Shown piece after piece: positions 34,401 through 43,650 of a stretch of 64,000 bases of DNA (position 1 is the stretch's first letter; every line of letters starts with the position of its first letter). The DNA is from Juglans regia (Eukaryota; Streptophyta; Magnoliopsida; Fagales; Juglandaceae). The translations under genes were made by a program, and so were the position numbers. Below the pieces are notes generated by a model that had not been told where the DNA came from, did no database searches, and saw only the letters and a program-made list of their open reading frames with translations. Where the stretch lies: the NCBI RefSeq assembly GCF_001411555.2, contig NC_049912.1, forward strand, positions 16,972,341-17,036,340. The letters are read 5' to 3'.

Positions 34401-37081
34401 TCTTATTAATTATTAAAAAAATATCGCCCCCCACTACATCCCAGCAATCATGATAAAAAGCCATCGAAAACCCATCTGGACCCGGGGCTCGGGGCTTTAT
34501 CCTTGGCCATCCCACAAATCACCCAAAGAACCTTCTCCACTTCAAAAGGTCTCTCCAACCACGTAGAGCTTAACTGATCAATAGTCTCGTAAGGCATACC
34601 ATCGAGTTTGGGTCTCCAAGGAGATTTTTCAGCAAGGAGGTCTTTGAAAAAATCAACAATGTGGTTCTTAACAGCATCATAATCCGAGTAAACCTGTCCC
34701 TCAACCTGAAGCATCTCGATACTACATTTGTCCCCTTCCTTCAGCCAAAGGGCTTGTGACTTTTGCCTTCAAGAAATTTCCTCCATAAGAAGCACCTTCT
34801 CCAGGTCCAAAGTGATGGGTAATTTCCTGCAAGAGTCCTCCATCAAAAGAGGAGCGCTCACCTCCCTTTCCTCCAAACTTCTTAGTACAGTAATCAGAAT
34901 CATGCATAAGATCTAACAAATGACACATGAATCCACACAAAAGGGATATGCTTTTCAAAACAATGAAATCCATGGATCCAGTGAGAAAGGAAAGAGAGAT
35001 TCAGCCGCTGAAATTGTTGAAGTGGATCTATTTTGTACAAAACAGTGCTCCTTCCTACAGAGAGACTCCATAGGAGAGCTATCTCTTGTACTCGCCCTTG
35101 GCTTGAAGAGTCCCACCTTTTCCTCCACTCCCAGTTGAGGGAGAGGAAAATCAATTGATGTGCCTCTATCCTGAGGAAGCTTCTCAGATTAGAACCCAGA
35201 AAGAGAGCAATATTCACTCTCTTAAGCCCATTAACACTCTCAAATGGGGGAAATTTAAAGATTATGGGAGAAGTTTATCTCTAGAATTCTTTTGAGAGAG
35301 GTGCAACTATATATAATTTTAATATACCATAAAAAAGCATGCTTTTTAGCACCTGGCGCTTTCCCAATCGTGCACTCTTTGTGCTTTAGTTGTGTTCTAT
35401 TAGTATGTCTTTGCTTCAGGGTAAGTGCTTTTCCTCTATTGCTTTGCACTTTAGGCATAGCTAAGCATGGGCATGGTTCTTACTAGCTTTTCAAATCTCC
35501 CACAATACACCCCCTCAGTACTTTATATATCTGCTCATATTGTTTATACATGATATCCTTTATGTAGATTATTCTCAAGTTGTTCTAAATTTTCCAATGA
35601 TAATAACTTGCTTTTGATCATCTCACAGTATAGTGGATTTAATAGTTCGATGAAGCTTAAATTTGAATTTCAGATTTAGGCGTGCCAAAATTCAAGATTT
35701 GAATTTTTGTAAACTTTGTTCAACCCCTAGGGATAGTTTATTTGCGGTAGTTTATGTACATCACTAAAATCATGTCAAGAAATCTGCTCTGTTAACATAT
35801 TTTGAGAATATGGTGAATATTGAGACGGATGTCTGTTATCTCTTTTCCCTCTCCTTCCTTGCTACACTTTCACTGAGCTTCCTCTTAACATTTTCAGCTT
35901 GGATGTGGTCATGGACTTCCAGGGGTCTTTGCATGCCTTGAGGTGATTTTTTGCTTCATCAGTTGTAATATAAGATATTATAAAATACCCACACAGGTCT
36001 CTTAAGCTTCTCTGCTTTCCGTATCAGGGTGCAGCTGCTGTACATTTTCAGGACTTCAATGCTGAGGTCATACGTTGTCTAACCATTCCCAATGTAAATG
36101 CAAATCTTTTGGAAAATAATCAACCCTCAGTAGCAAACGTGAGCAATTCTGGTGGTGAGCTTCGTTTCTTTGCTGGTGACTGGAGTGAAATCCATAAACT
36201 TCTTCCCCATGTACAAGAGAATGAGAAGGATCTAAACCATAGCTCAGGGCATGGTCAAATTGCTAGTTATGATATTATCTTAATGGCAGAGACGGTTTAC
36301 TCAATCTCCACTCTCCAAAGCCTTTATGAACTTATAAAGAAGGTATCAGTTTACGGAGTCCTAGACTACCTATTTTTGGCATTTTGAAATTAAGTAGTTG
36401 CTTGAGCTCTAAAAGCTTGTAATTCACAGTGCACAAGCTGTCCTCATGGAGTTGTTTATATGGCGGCAAAGAAGCATTATTTTGGAGTGGGTGGGGGAAC
36501 ACGGCAGTTCCTGTCTCTGGTGGAGAAAGATGGTGAGTCAGATCTGCTTAAAGTTTTTTCACAGAAAATTCCGAAGGAAATATATGACATAAAATTTTCA
36601 CATTCGTTTCTCTCCCTTCCCTTAGGCTCCTACGTGTCAATGGTAAAGGAAGCAAAAACATTGACAGCATGCCACTGTAATGCATGACCAGCCTTTGCCT
36701 TAGTGATAAGTCTTGTACACTTTCAATTACTTTCTTAAAAAATGATTTCTTGGACAAAAAACCTATACAGCCCAAGAGCATGAAGACTCGGAAAATTTGT
36801 TTATTATGTAGTCTTTATGTCATAGATCCATAGTTAATATTCCCCATATACACACTATATGTAATTCCAAGAAGATATATAGTTCACGAGTTATGCATCC
36901 ATGCTTGACGTTTGGTTCTTGTCATGGTTGAATTTTGGTGAAATGTACTCACATGGTGCAGAATACCTGTTAAATGGTCCCCTTTTTCCTCTCTTCAGGT
37001 ATTATGGCAGCTAGCCTGGTTGCCGAAGTCGCAGATGGTTCGTCCAATGTTCGAGAGGTATGGAAGCTTTCGTTTGTGTAG
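25402..37081 (+). CDS. METTL18/HPM1-type SAM-dependent methyltransferase (9 exons)
   Basis: The exons join to 918 nt, 305 codons plus stop: 25402-25419, 25548-25670, 25762-25824, 26571-26637, 26800-26900, 35898-35942, 36028-36342, 36430-36532, 36999-37081. All introns have GT/AG ends and phases agree. The protein starts MAANSQ; the start is the first ATG in the only frame that joins. It has a Pro-rich segment near residue 30, [29 protein letters not shown] and the SAM-binding motif [14 protein letters not shown] spanning exons 5 and 6. Then come [22 protein letters not shown] and [17 protein letters not shown], ending [10 protein letters not shown]. This pattern matches the plant relatives of METTL18/HPM1, which methylate a histidine in ribosomal protein L3 in yeast and humans; the plant substrate is inferred. 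Intron 5 (26901-35897) is filled with retrotransposons, but every exon and splice site looks intact, so the gene is probably functional. Confidence 0.9.
26901..27349. other. Intron 5 of the methyltransferase gene, 5' part
   Basis: Ordinary AT-rich intron sequence between the exon 5 donor (GTGGGC at 26901) and the first LINE fragment. No gene or clear repeat seen. Confidence 0.5.
27350..27798 (+). pseudogene. LINE reverse transcriptase fragment, part 1
   Basis: Translation with stops and frameshifts gives [33 protein letters not shown] and [12 protein letters not shown]. These equal the N-terminal reverse transcriptase motifs of plant L1-type LINEs, where intact members read APGPDGF, FHANG and ILDSVLIANE. 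Its continuation is at 28285 beyond the inserted TRIM. Confidence 0.75.
27799..28279 (+). mobile_element. TRIM: complete miniature LTR retrotransposon
   Basis: Two direct repeats start TGTAATACCTCAGTCCCACATTGG (27799) and TGTAACACACCCATCCCACATTGG (28093); each shares GGTTATAAA(G/A)GTA, GCTAAGTCCC and AACTAGT. The right copy ends GTTGTTACA at 28279. A TGGTATCTTTGG string near 27981 sits where the tRNA-Met primer-binding site (TGGTATCAGAGC in many elements) is expected. A purine tract AAGATGGGGA directly precedes the second repeat. Flanks are AGTGA and AGTGT, a 4-of-5 target duplication. Total 481 bp, with no coding. Confidence 0.82.
28285..28510 (+). pseudogene. LINE reverse transcriptase fragment, part 2
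   Basis: The continuation of 27350-27798: degenerate [13 protein letters not shown] and [10 protein letters not shown] correspond to the MGFGEKW and SRGLRQGDPL motifs of the LINE palm domain. The TRIM is inserted between the two parts. Confidence 0.65.
28508..29301. repeat. Local direct duplication, first copy carrying a MITE
   Basis: Unit 1 (28508-29011) and unit 2 (29012-29301) share GCGTTTCTGATGATACATGT, GAGTTAGAATACCTTGAAAA, AACATGGCAAGAAG and the LINE tail AAAAGGAAAATTTTATTGAT. Unit 1 has an extra 210 bp at 28584-28793, a MITE; unit 2 lacks it and shows the empty site. The duplication therefore predates the MITE, or the MITE-free copy was the template. Confidence 0.85.
28584..28793. mobile_element. 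GATGAG-type MITE, copy b, with an empty site next door
   Basis: Starts near GAGTGGTTTGGATTC and ends AAACGAGGCC, with GATGAGATGAGATGAG near the right end. The flanks contain TAA/TTA, and the neighbouring duplicate lacks the element (AAGATTAAAGTAAACATGG). That supports real insertion, with a probable 3-bp TWA target duplication as in Tourist/Harbinger MITEs. Confidence 0.82.
29168..31440 (-). pseudogene. LINE (minus strand), 3' half: reverse transcriptase and zinc-binding end
   Basis: On the minus strand, from 31440 down: [14 protein letters not shown] (N-terminal reverse transcriptase), then [18 protein letters not shown] (the catalytic box, normally FADD or FVDD), [18 protein letters not shown] and FLWGG. 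Next come the zinc-binding zf-RVT region ([34 protein letters not shown]) and a C-terminal tail up to the poly-T at about 29170. Several frames are used, so it is dead. It lies inside intron 5 of the methyltransferase, antisense to it. Its 5' continuation is at 34425-35230 beyond an inserted LINE. Confidence 0.88.
31441..34424 (+). pseudogene. LINE (plus strand) inserted into the minus-strand LINE
   Basis: 31447-31965 is the linker before reverse transcriptase ([20 protein letters not shown]). 31969-32807 has [62 protein letters not shown] and [10 protein letters not shown] (catalytic box). Then come [11 protein letters not shown] and YLGLPLGAS, and 33856-34278 is zf-RVT ([18 protein letters not shown]). 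It ends in AATAAAACTC and an A run at 34424. About 34 bases, TTTTGGTGAGAGGTGTTGTAC onward, occur twice at 32479 and 32558, a small internal duplication. Stops at about 31963 and 32808 and frameshifts make it inactive. The 5' part, including the endonuclease, is missing. Confidence 0.88.
34425..35230 (-). pseudogene. LINE (minus strand), 5' piece of the split element
   Basis: Minus-strand pieces read [20 protein letters not shown] (normal LINE motif before the insertion point) and, upstream, [18 protein letters not shown] and [14 protein letters not shown]. Further upstream it is more degraded. Joined to 31440 downward, the motifs follow in order, which shows the plus-strand LINE landed between them. 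No endonuclease domain is visible, so the element was 5'-truncated near 35.2 kb. Confidence 0.8.
35231..35897. other. Intron 5 of the methyltransferase, 3' part
   Basis: No gene. The stretch ends in the TTTTCAG acceptor at 35897. Words such as AGCACCTGGCGCTTTCCC and TGCTTTAGTTGTG near 35350-35460 do not match anything I recognise. Confidence 0.4.
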
Positions 37082-37724
37082 ATCTGGATTTTGAGTTATG
37101 TGGCTGGAAGCAATCATTGTCCAACTAGCATTTGACAAATTTTAGTATTTCTCATAGGCTTTTTCAAATTTTTATAGTTGGGTTTTTGTTTTTATTAATT
37201 GTTATTACTATTATCATTGGTGTTAGTCTTAGTAACCTGGTGTTTCTCTATTATTATGCTTTAAATCTTTGTGTGCATTACAATTTTGGTTGGCCAGTTT
37301 ACTTGAGGAAGTGATCGGTTATATTATTGATATGATGTGATATGCCCCAATTGCATAAATGAGAACATCTATTTGCAAGTCTGCTTTTTTTTAATAATTA
37401 AGATAAATTCCACAGCAAGTGGTGTATTTATTTTTATATGCAGAATTGTAAGCAGTTAAGAATCTCAGAATTAAGCAACAATACATAACTCTGCCTGTGT
37501 CTATGCTACATGGTTAGTTCCAAGATGTTGGTGTGTCAATATGGTTGGTTTAATCTAATCTGAATGTTGAACAACGTTGACAGCTGATTTAATTTAATTG
37601 ACATTCAAGGCAAGGCTTTTGAAAGCAAATTCTATTTATCATTCATTTTACCATCTTCTTCTCAATATTCTATGATGTGGCATCAAATGATTGGTTTACA
37701 AGTTAGGCAACATGTAGTCTCCAA
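37082..37724. other. Methyltransferase 3' flank, gene-free
   Basis: AT-rich sequence after the stop at 37079-37081. It should contain the 3' untranslated region, but I see no clear polyadenylation signal that I would defend. No other gene is visible. Confidence 0.35.
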
Positions 37725-37870
37725 ATTTTTTTTTTTTTTGATAAAACAAATTGCATATAGTAATAACGGACATTACAACTTTAACTTGAAACATTCATTA
37801 CAAACCAACTACAATACTAATGGCTCCCCAGTATACAACTGTGATTGACATGGTTTAGTCTATGCTGCAA
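37725..37870 (-). mobile_element. LINE 3' tail (minus strand), truncated
   Basis: A 14-base T run at 37726-37739 is followed by GATAAAACAAATTGCATATAG and CATTCATTACAAACC. This is the layout of the poly-T plus GATAAGAAACTGATCTCATTAA seen at the 3' end of the LINE at 62378. No coding is left. The inner limit is unclear. Confidence 0.5.
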
Positions 37871-38413
37871 GCCTCTCTCAAACCATTTGAGAGACAACAT
37901 AATTATGTCCAAAATAGGGTTAAACAAACTCCATATTCAGTTAAAGACGGAGTAGAGGAAACTCTCTATGGACAAAAGTCCAAGAGACACTCTATAGATG
38001 ATAAAAGGACGTAACAGAAAGTCTCCAATTATTTAATACCCTATAATTGGATGGTGGAAGGTTGATGATAAAAAGGGATTATGGATGGCATTATTCTTTT
38101 TGAAATACATGTCAATCTATGTTTACGTCTGTTAACATTATGTCACCATTAGAATACATCACTTCACTGATATACATGGATTGCAAATTTAATGTGAAAA
38201 CAACAATTTATTCTCTCAAAACGTCCCTTCTTTTGCAATATAACCAACAACTTATTAAAGTTGCTATGTAGTCCTATGTTTTTGGAATTGCAGTTGCAAT
38301 GTATCCCTTATTAAGATCTAACCTAAAAAATAAAAGAAGAGTAACTTCTAGCAATAGTTTATATAGTTTGGTGTTTGAAACCAAGAAGTGGAAAAAAATC
38401 ATTGCATAGTCTC

Positions 38414-38629
38414 AAGTCTCGTTTGTTTTCACAGATAAGATGAGATGAGTTGAGATTAAAATTAAAAGTTAAAAAAAATATTGTTAAAATATATTTTTTT
38501 AATATTATTTTTGTTTTGGAATTTGAAAATTTTGAATTGTTTATTTTATTTTGTGTGAGAATTTGAGAAATTTGTAATGATTAGATGAGATGTGATGAGT
38601 TGAGAGAAGTTGTAAAAACAAACTAGACC
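38414..38629. mobile_element. GATGAG-type MITE, copy c
   Basis: Ends AGTCTCGTTTGTTTTC and, in reverse, AGGTCTAGTTTGTTTTT, with GATAAGATGAGATGAGTTGAG at the left and TTAGATGAGATGTGATGAG at the right. About 216 bp, between the convergent methyltransferase and RALF genes. Confidence 0.78.
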
Positions 38630-38856
38630 TTAAATTAAAGAAAAAAAATATTTATAATCTCGCTCATTGACACATGAAAAACGCTACTAACAATATCGGC
38701 TAGGATAAAAAAATTGTGTTGTAACATTTTACCTAAACAGTAAAGGGTTTCACAATAAATAATTTATTTACAAATCACAAAGATTTAAAAGTTGGTTCCA
38801 ACAATTATAGACGTACGATGATAATGTCATAGAGCCAACAATCAATGAGGTTTCGA

Positions 38857-39225
38857 TCAGGAGCCAGTCCTACAACGATAATACTTAGAGCAACCTCTAC
38901 TAGGAGGATTTGATGGGGGTGGTAGACAGCCTCCATTTTGACTATACGCTTGACCTCTACCTCCGCCATTGCAGACTGGCTGGTTTGGGTTCAGAACCCC
39001 ATATGAGATCCTTTTCTGTTCTGCAAGAAACCTTCGACTTGTCTCTGACTCCATCAACAGCTCATGATCTTCTTCTTCGTTGCACTCTGCAATCGAACCG
39101 TAGCATGGCGGGTAACCATAGCCGCTCGCCGGTGAAGCTGCACCGTCGATGAGATGGAGGAGGCCCAGGGCAAGAAGGCAGCAGAATTTGAGAGACTTCA
39201 CGCGAGAGATAGACATTGTTTCCAT
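38857..39225 (-). CDS. RALF signalling-peptide precursor
   Basis: A single-exon 122-residue precursor. Residues 10-30 (SLKFCCLLALGLLHLIDGA) form a hydrophobic signal peptide, so the product enters the secretory path. An acidic prosegment (NEEEDHELL) is followed by RRFLAEQ, which fits the RRxL site cut by the subtilase S1P in other RALF precursors. The mature part begins RISYGVLNPNQPVC; ISYG matches the YISY motif that other RALFs need for receptor binding. Four cysteines (VC, GGC, RGC, YRC) would form two disulphides. The segment between the second and third cysteine is proline-rich (LPPPSNPPS) and the end is SKYYRCRTGS. RALFs act in the cell wall through CrRLK1L (FERONIA-type) kinases and LRX/LLG partners. 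This looks like a diverged RALF subgroup; which one I cannot tell. ATG 39225 is the first in frame, with a second Met three codons later. Confidence 0.93.
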   Translation of the reverse strand: METMSISRVKSLKFCCLLALGLLHLIDGAASPASGYGYPPCYGSIAECNEEEDHELLMESETSRRFLAEQKRISYGVLNPNQPVCNGGGRGQAYSQNGGCLPPPSNPPSRGCSKYYRCRTGS

Positions 39226-39671
39226 TTCAAATGTGGTTTGATTACTACGTACTCTTCCAACTTTTTAAGCACTTCAGAGAGAGACAGACTTTTTGCAAAA
39301 AGCTATAGTGGAAGCCGCACTTCACCAACCCCATGAGGATATTGTAGCATTTGTTTACTTTTCATGTGCCACTTTTTACGTACATGATATTTTGGTATAG
39401 TATTGCCTTTGGATGGGTTAGGTCGATGTTTAGAAATAAAAGTGAGAGTCAAATAATTATTGAAGCTGTGACATAATTAGGATTCTTTTTACTCTCCATT
39501 GGAAAGTTTATAGAAGAATAGAGCGGGATGTAATATAAAAGAATGGAAATGAAATCAATGAAACAAAGCGAAATGGAAAGTATGATATTTTTTAAAAAGT
39601 GAAGAGCTTGCTCTAAAAAAAACCTAATTTGTCTCCATCTTAGTGGACCACAACTTTTGCTGACATGGCTA
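39226..39671. other. RALF promoter side, gene-free
   Basis: Upstream of the RALF start on the minus strand. I see no well-placed TATA box that I would defend. The plus-strand frame at 39154-39336 is an antisense shadow. Confidence 0.35.
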
Positions 39672-40303
39672 GCTGAGAAATTCTATAGGCAACCGGCCTG
39701 CGTTCCCGCTGCAGCCTCGCGGTTGACGTGGAATTATTTAAAAAAAAATAACAGAAACCTAATGAATCAAAGACAGTTCTTGAAGTCCTTCGTCTTAGAC
39801 CCATCGAAACCCCCATCCCTGCCCCATCATCTCCAAATCACAATGGACCTCCCACGACAACCGCAGACCTCTCTCTCACCCATGATGACGACTGCGACTC
39901 AAAGATCTGGACTGTGTGAAGTCCTTCGTCTTCGACCCATCAAAACCCCCATCCCCACGTCTTCCCCTTGCCCCATCATCTCTGAATCATAGTGGACCTC
40001 ACGACGACCGCAGACCTCTCTCTCACCCACGACGACGACTGCGACTCAAAGATCTGGACTGTGTGACCATGGCGACCGCAACAATCGGAATCCTTCACCC
40101 ACGAAGGTGACCACAAACGGAATGCTTCACTCCCACTCTCTGGTTTCGCTCTCGCACGAACACAGAAGCCACGTCTTTTTTTGTTCTTTTCAAGAATTGT
40201 CTTTGATTCATTAGGTTTCTGTTTTTTTTTTTTTTTTAAATAATTCCACGTCAGCCGCGAGGCCGCGGTGGGGACGCAGGCCGATTGCCTAAAGAATTTC
40301 TCA
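39672..40303. mobile_element. Element with about 115-bp terminal inverted repeats, probably Mutator-like
   Basis: The left arm runs from GAGAAATTCTATAGGCAACC to about 39787 and the right arm from about 40191 to GGCCGATTGCCTAAAGAATTTCTC. The arms share GGCCTGCG, GACGTGGAATTATTTAAA and AACAGAAACCTAATGAATCA. Long inverted repeats suggest a Mutator-like non-autonomous element, but I found no 9-bp target duplication. The inside is a tandem duplication (separate entry). Confidence 0.75.
39785..40064 (+). repeat. Two-copy tandem repeat of about 140 bp inside the inverted-repeat element
   Basis: Both copies share GAAGTCCTTCGTCTT, GACCCATC(G/A)AAACCCCCATCC, GACCGCAGACCTCTC (variant in copy 1), GACGACTGCGACTCAAAGAT and CTGGACTGTGTGA. 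The C-rich sequence looks unlike its surroundings and could be captured host DNA. The open frames (39657-39992, 39916-40110) have no domain. Confidence 0.7.
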
Positions 40304-40358
40304 AGTTTTTTTTCTCTCTCGATACCTATCGTTTGTTCTCCTCCCCTAGGGTAGCCGC

Positions 40359-41760
40359 ATGGCTACTCCAGAGGCCCCGCCAAGCCCCCAGGCTATGGCA
40401 GGACGCCGTTTGTTCACTAATGTTGTTGTGGACCCCCGAAACCGCTCCCTGAGGTTGACATTCATATGAGATGTCCAAGTTTTAAGGAGGGGGAGATGTT
40501 TTTCCAATTCTCTAAGGATGAAATCAAGCGCTCTGCCGCCCCGTTCCGATTCTCTGTTATATTAAAATTCTTACTCAAACGACCATCTCTCGATCATATT
40601 AGAAGATTTATCAAACAAAGATTGGGATTGAAAGTTCCATATGTTGTGGAAGGAATGAGGAAATAGGCAAACGTGATGGTTCGCATGACAAACAAGGAAG
40701 ATTAATGCACTGCCATGGCAAGGGAATTTTTCAATATTGAGGGAGTTTCGTACTGCATTTTCCATTGGTCACCAGATTTTGAGGAGGACAAAGAACCTAT
40801 TAAGGCACCGGTGTGGTTGTTCCTACCCGGTCTGCCACCAAAATTTTATCACGTTTCCATGCTGAAAAATTCTCACTGGAGGTACTTTTGCAAGATTCTT
40901 GAAGAGAGATAATGCTACTGCCTGTGTTTCACGCCCAGAAGGGACCAGATGCTGTGTGAAAATGGATATCACCCAACTTGTACGAAAGGGTTTTTGGATT
41001 GGGGCTCCTGGTGAAATGGGTAGCAGGTTTCAAGAGGTAGTTTTTGAAACTCTGCCCACTTTTTGCCATAGGTGTCATGTTCAAGGTCATTCGGACACAA
41101 ACTGCCATTTATTAAAACAAATCTACAAATGCAGTGGGAGAAGTAGTGCAGATGAAACAAAAAGAAGCAAACAGGATTTGGCGACAGGTTGAACGAATCA
41201 AGAAGTCTCCTGAGGAGATAAGGAAAATTCGCAGAGATGAGATTCTTAATAGGATTCAGGCTAGACATCACTCAGGGGTGTCATCGGGTGAAGTCTTGTA
41301 TGGTTCCAAGGATGGGATTGTGATGGGAGTGGAGGCGTTTACAAAGGAGAGGGAAGCGGTGGAATGTGAAGATCATGAAAATCCCGAAGGTAATTTTTTA
41401 AAGGTCATGGAGGAGGTTGGATCCCCACGGGATGCCTATCAACTCTTGGCTGAAAAGCTGAAGTCCCCTTGAAGTTCTTTAAAATTGGTAGATGAACTGT
41501 TGGAGTATGAACTGGGACTTGTTGCACAACGAGTTATTGATGATATGGAGAGGGAGAATGAGATGGAGTCCACTTTGGTAGCAAAAGAGGATTCGGTTTG
41601 TGTTGTCTCAGACTCTGACATGCCGAATGAAGATGGTGACCAATTAAGGAAGATTTATGAATCTGATCCAGACATGGAAGTGCCTATTCGAGACTTGTGG
41701 AATTTAGAGAGGATGAATTCTAGGGTTTTTTTTTTTTTTTTGGGGGGGGGTCACCACTAG
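40359..41760 (+). pseudogene. LINE ORF1 remnant: DUF4283-like domain and zinc knuckle
   Basis: Starts MATPEAPPSPQAM at 40359 and shifts frame near 40445. It continues with SAAPFRFSVILKFL and RPSLDHIRRFI (DUF4283-like region), IEGVSYCIFHWSPDF, and VWLFLPGLPPKFY. The zinc knuckle CHRCHVQGHSDTNC at about 41070 fits CX2CX4HX4C. This is the nucleic-acid-binding ORF1 of plant L1-type LINEs. Several stops and frameshifts (near 40665, 40910, 41190, 41470) break it. Confidence 0.85.
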
Positions 41761-41769
41761 ATCCAAAAA

Positions 41770-42215
41770 ACATGTTTAACACCCTTACATTGAATATTCA
41801 AGGTGTGCATTCGTCTATAAATGGTTTATCCCGGTTAATGAAGAAGTTAAAACCACATATTGTTGCAATCATGGAACCTTTTTTGGATGACAAAAACATT
41901 CAGTGATGGGCTCGTCGTTTAAAGCTCCATAACTATGCTTTTAATTTGCAAGAGGGTGGCAAGATTTGGTTGTTTTGGGACGATGATCTACATTTTACAC
42001 CTGTTATGGACACTAATCAACTTTTGGGTGGCAAGAGTTGGTTCTCGCTTGGGGAGGAAAGGATGCTTGTTACTTTTGTCTATGCCAACTGTTTTCGACG
42101 TTTGAGTATGGAGTTGGGGGATGAGATTTGAAGCCTAGACAATGAGGGGAGGCCATGGTTCTTGGCGGGGGAGACTTCAACATTATTCGGCATGATAGTG
42201 AAAAGGTAGGGGGGA
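41770..42215 (+). pseudogene. LINE endonuclease N-terminus (truncated)
   Basis: Translation with stops reads TLNIQGVHSSINGLSRLMKK and HIVAIMEPFLDD, the start of the apurinic-type endonuclease of LINE ORF2. Then come VTFVYANCFRR and, near 42155, GDFNIIRHDSEK (the GDFN active-site motif). It stops abruptly near 42215, where Ty1-copia coding begins. Confidence 0.83.
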
Positions 42216-43080
42216 TACATTGAGAAGGTGCTTGAGCAATTTGAAATGACCAATTCTAAATCAATGAGTGCCCCACTCGCAACACATTTTAAACTTTCAG
42301 CATCTTTATCTCCGCAAAATGATGAGGAGGAACAATCTATGTCACGTGTTCCTTATTCCAATGCAGTGAATAGTATCATCTATGCTATGGTTTGTGCTCG
42401 TCCAGACATTTCATAGGCCTTAAGCGTTGTTAGTAGGTATATGTCTAATCCGAGTAAAATTAATTGGCAGGTTATGAAATGGATACTTCAATATTTGAAG
42501 AACACTTCGAATGTTGGCTTGGTCTTTAATAAAGGAAACGACGTCAGTTGAAGCATCGTTGGTTATGTTGACTCTGATTATGTTGGGGACTTAGATAAGA
42601 GAATATCTCTGACAAGGTATGTCTGCCATTAGTTGGAAAGCAACTACAATCAACAGTTGCTTTATCAACTACAGAAGCAGAATATATAGTAGCAGTAGAA
42701 GCAATGAAGGAGGCCATTTGGTTGTGGGCTTTGGTCAGTGACTTGGGGCTACAAAAAGAGAGAACCTCTGTGTTTGTGACAACCAGAGCGCAATACTTTT
42801 GACCAAAAATCAAATGTGTCATGAGAGGACCAAGCACATCGATATTAGATATCACTTCCTTTTGGAAGTTGTTACATAAGAGTAATAGCAGTCCAGAAGA
42901 TTGCAACCACCGAGAATCCAGCTGATATGATGACGAAACCAGTTCCCGTATACAAGTTCAAACTTTGTTTGGACTTGATAGGTGTTCGATATTTGTGAGC
43001 CCCTTAGGGGATTTGATGGAGTCGATTTGGTGGGATTCACTTTGTTCAGGCTTGACAGAATTCAAGCCAAAGTGGAAATT
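42216..43080 (+). pseudogene. Ty1-copia reverse transcriptase end and RNase H (broken)
   Basis: Translation reads YIEKVLEQFEMTNSKSMSAP, RVPYSNAVNSIIYAMVCARP, a stop at 42415, VVSRYMSNPSKINWQ, ILQYLKNTSNVGLVFNKG, a stop near 42549, and GYVDSDYVGDLDKRIS (RNase H, normally DADWAGD). Later a degraded WKATTINSCFINYRSRI-like stretch stands where SQPTVALSTTEAEY is usual. The tail has HIDIRYHFL, then a purine tract and a TG start. It is joined to the LINE fragment without any LTR between, so the 5' part is lost. Confidence 0.87.
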
Positions 43081-43650
43081 TGTTGGAATTGTGGCTTGAT
43101 TCTTGTTGAAAAAACGTCATTCCAGATTGTTCGCTCAACGCCTGCTCGATATACAGCTCGAGTTAACTTTAGACAGCTTGTTCGCTTGTCACCTGCTCGA
43201 TATACAACTCAAACGAACTTTAGACAGTGCTCGCTCGATACTCCGTTCGAGTAAATGTTCAAATAACCTAGTACTTACGCCATTTTATATATAAACATAT
43301 TTTTCGTAAAGAGATATATACAGTGTTGCGGCCAATATACAAATAAAAAATAAAAAGTGAGAGAAAAAATTCTTTTGTGAGATTCTTAAGAGCTCATTGG
43401 TTATATTGGGACTTTGAGATTGAGGACTTTTGTGATTACATAATGAATTCATTATGACCGACCTTGTCAATGGACGTAAGCTTGTTTAAGTAGAACCACT
43501 TAAATCTTGATATTCTATATGTGTGATTGTTGATTTTACTATTTCCAAAATGTTGATCTATAAAATAACTAGTTATTTGGTGTTCTCTATGTGATTGTCG
43601 ATTCTTCTTCAAATGGAATGGCAACAATTTTTCACTGTGCAGGAGCTAGA
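43081..43650 (+). mobile_element. Ty1-copia 3' LTR (right end not fixed)
   Basis: Begins TGTTGGAATTGTGG straight after CAAAGTGGAAATT, the usual junction of polypurine tract and copia LTR. A TATATATAAACATA string near 43287 could be its TATA region. Two 51-bp direct repeats lie at 43119-43221 (each with TGCTCGATATACA and AACTTTAGACAG). I place the end only loosely, near 43627-43650. Confidence 0.6.

Noticed and set aside
38910..39336. Plus-strand frames opposite RALF
   Set aside because: Antisense shadows; the minus-strand frame has the full RALF pattern.
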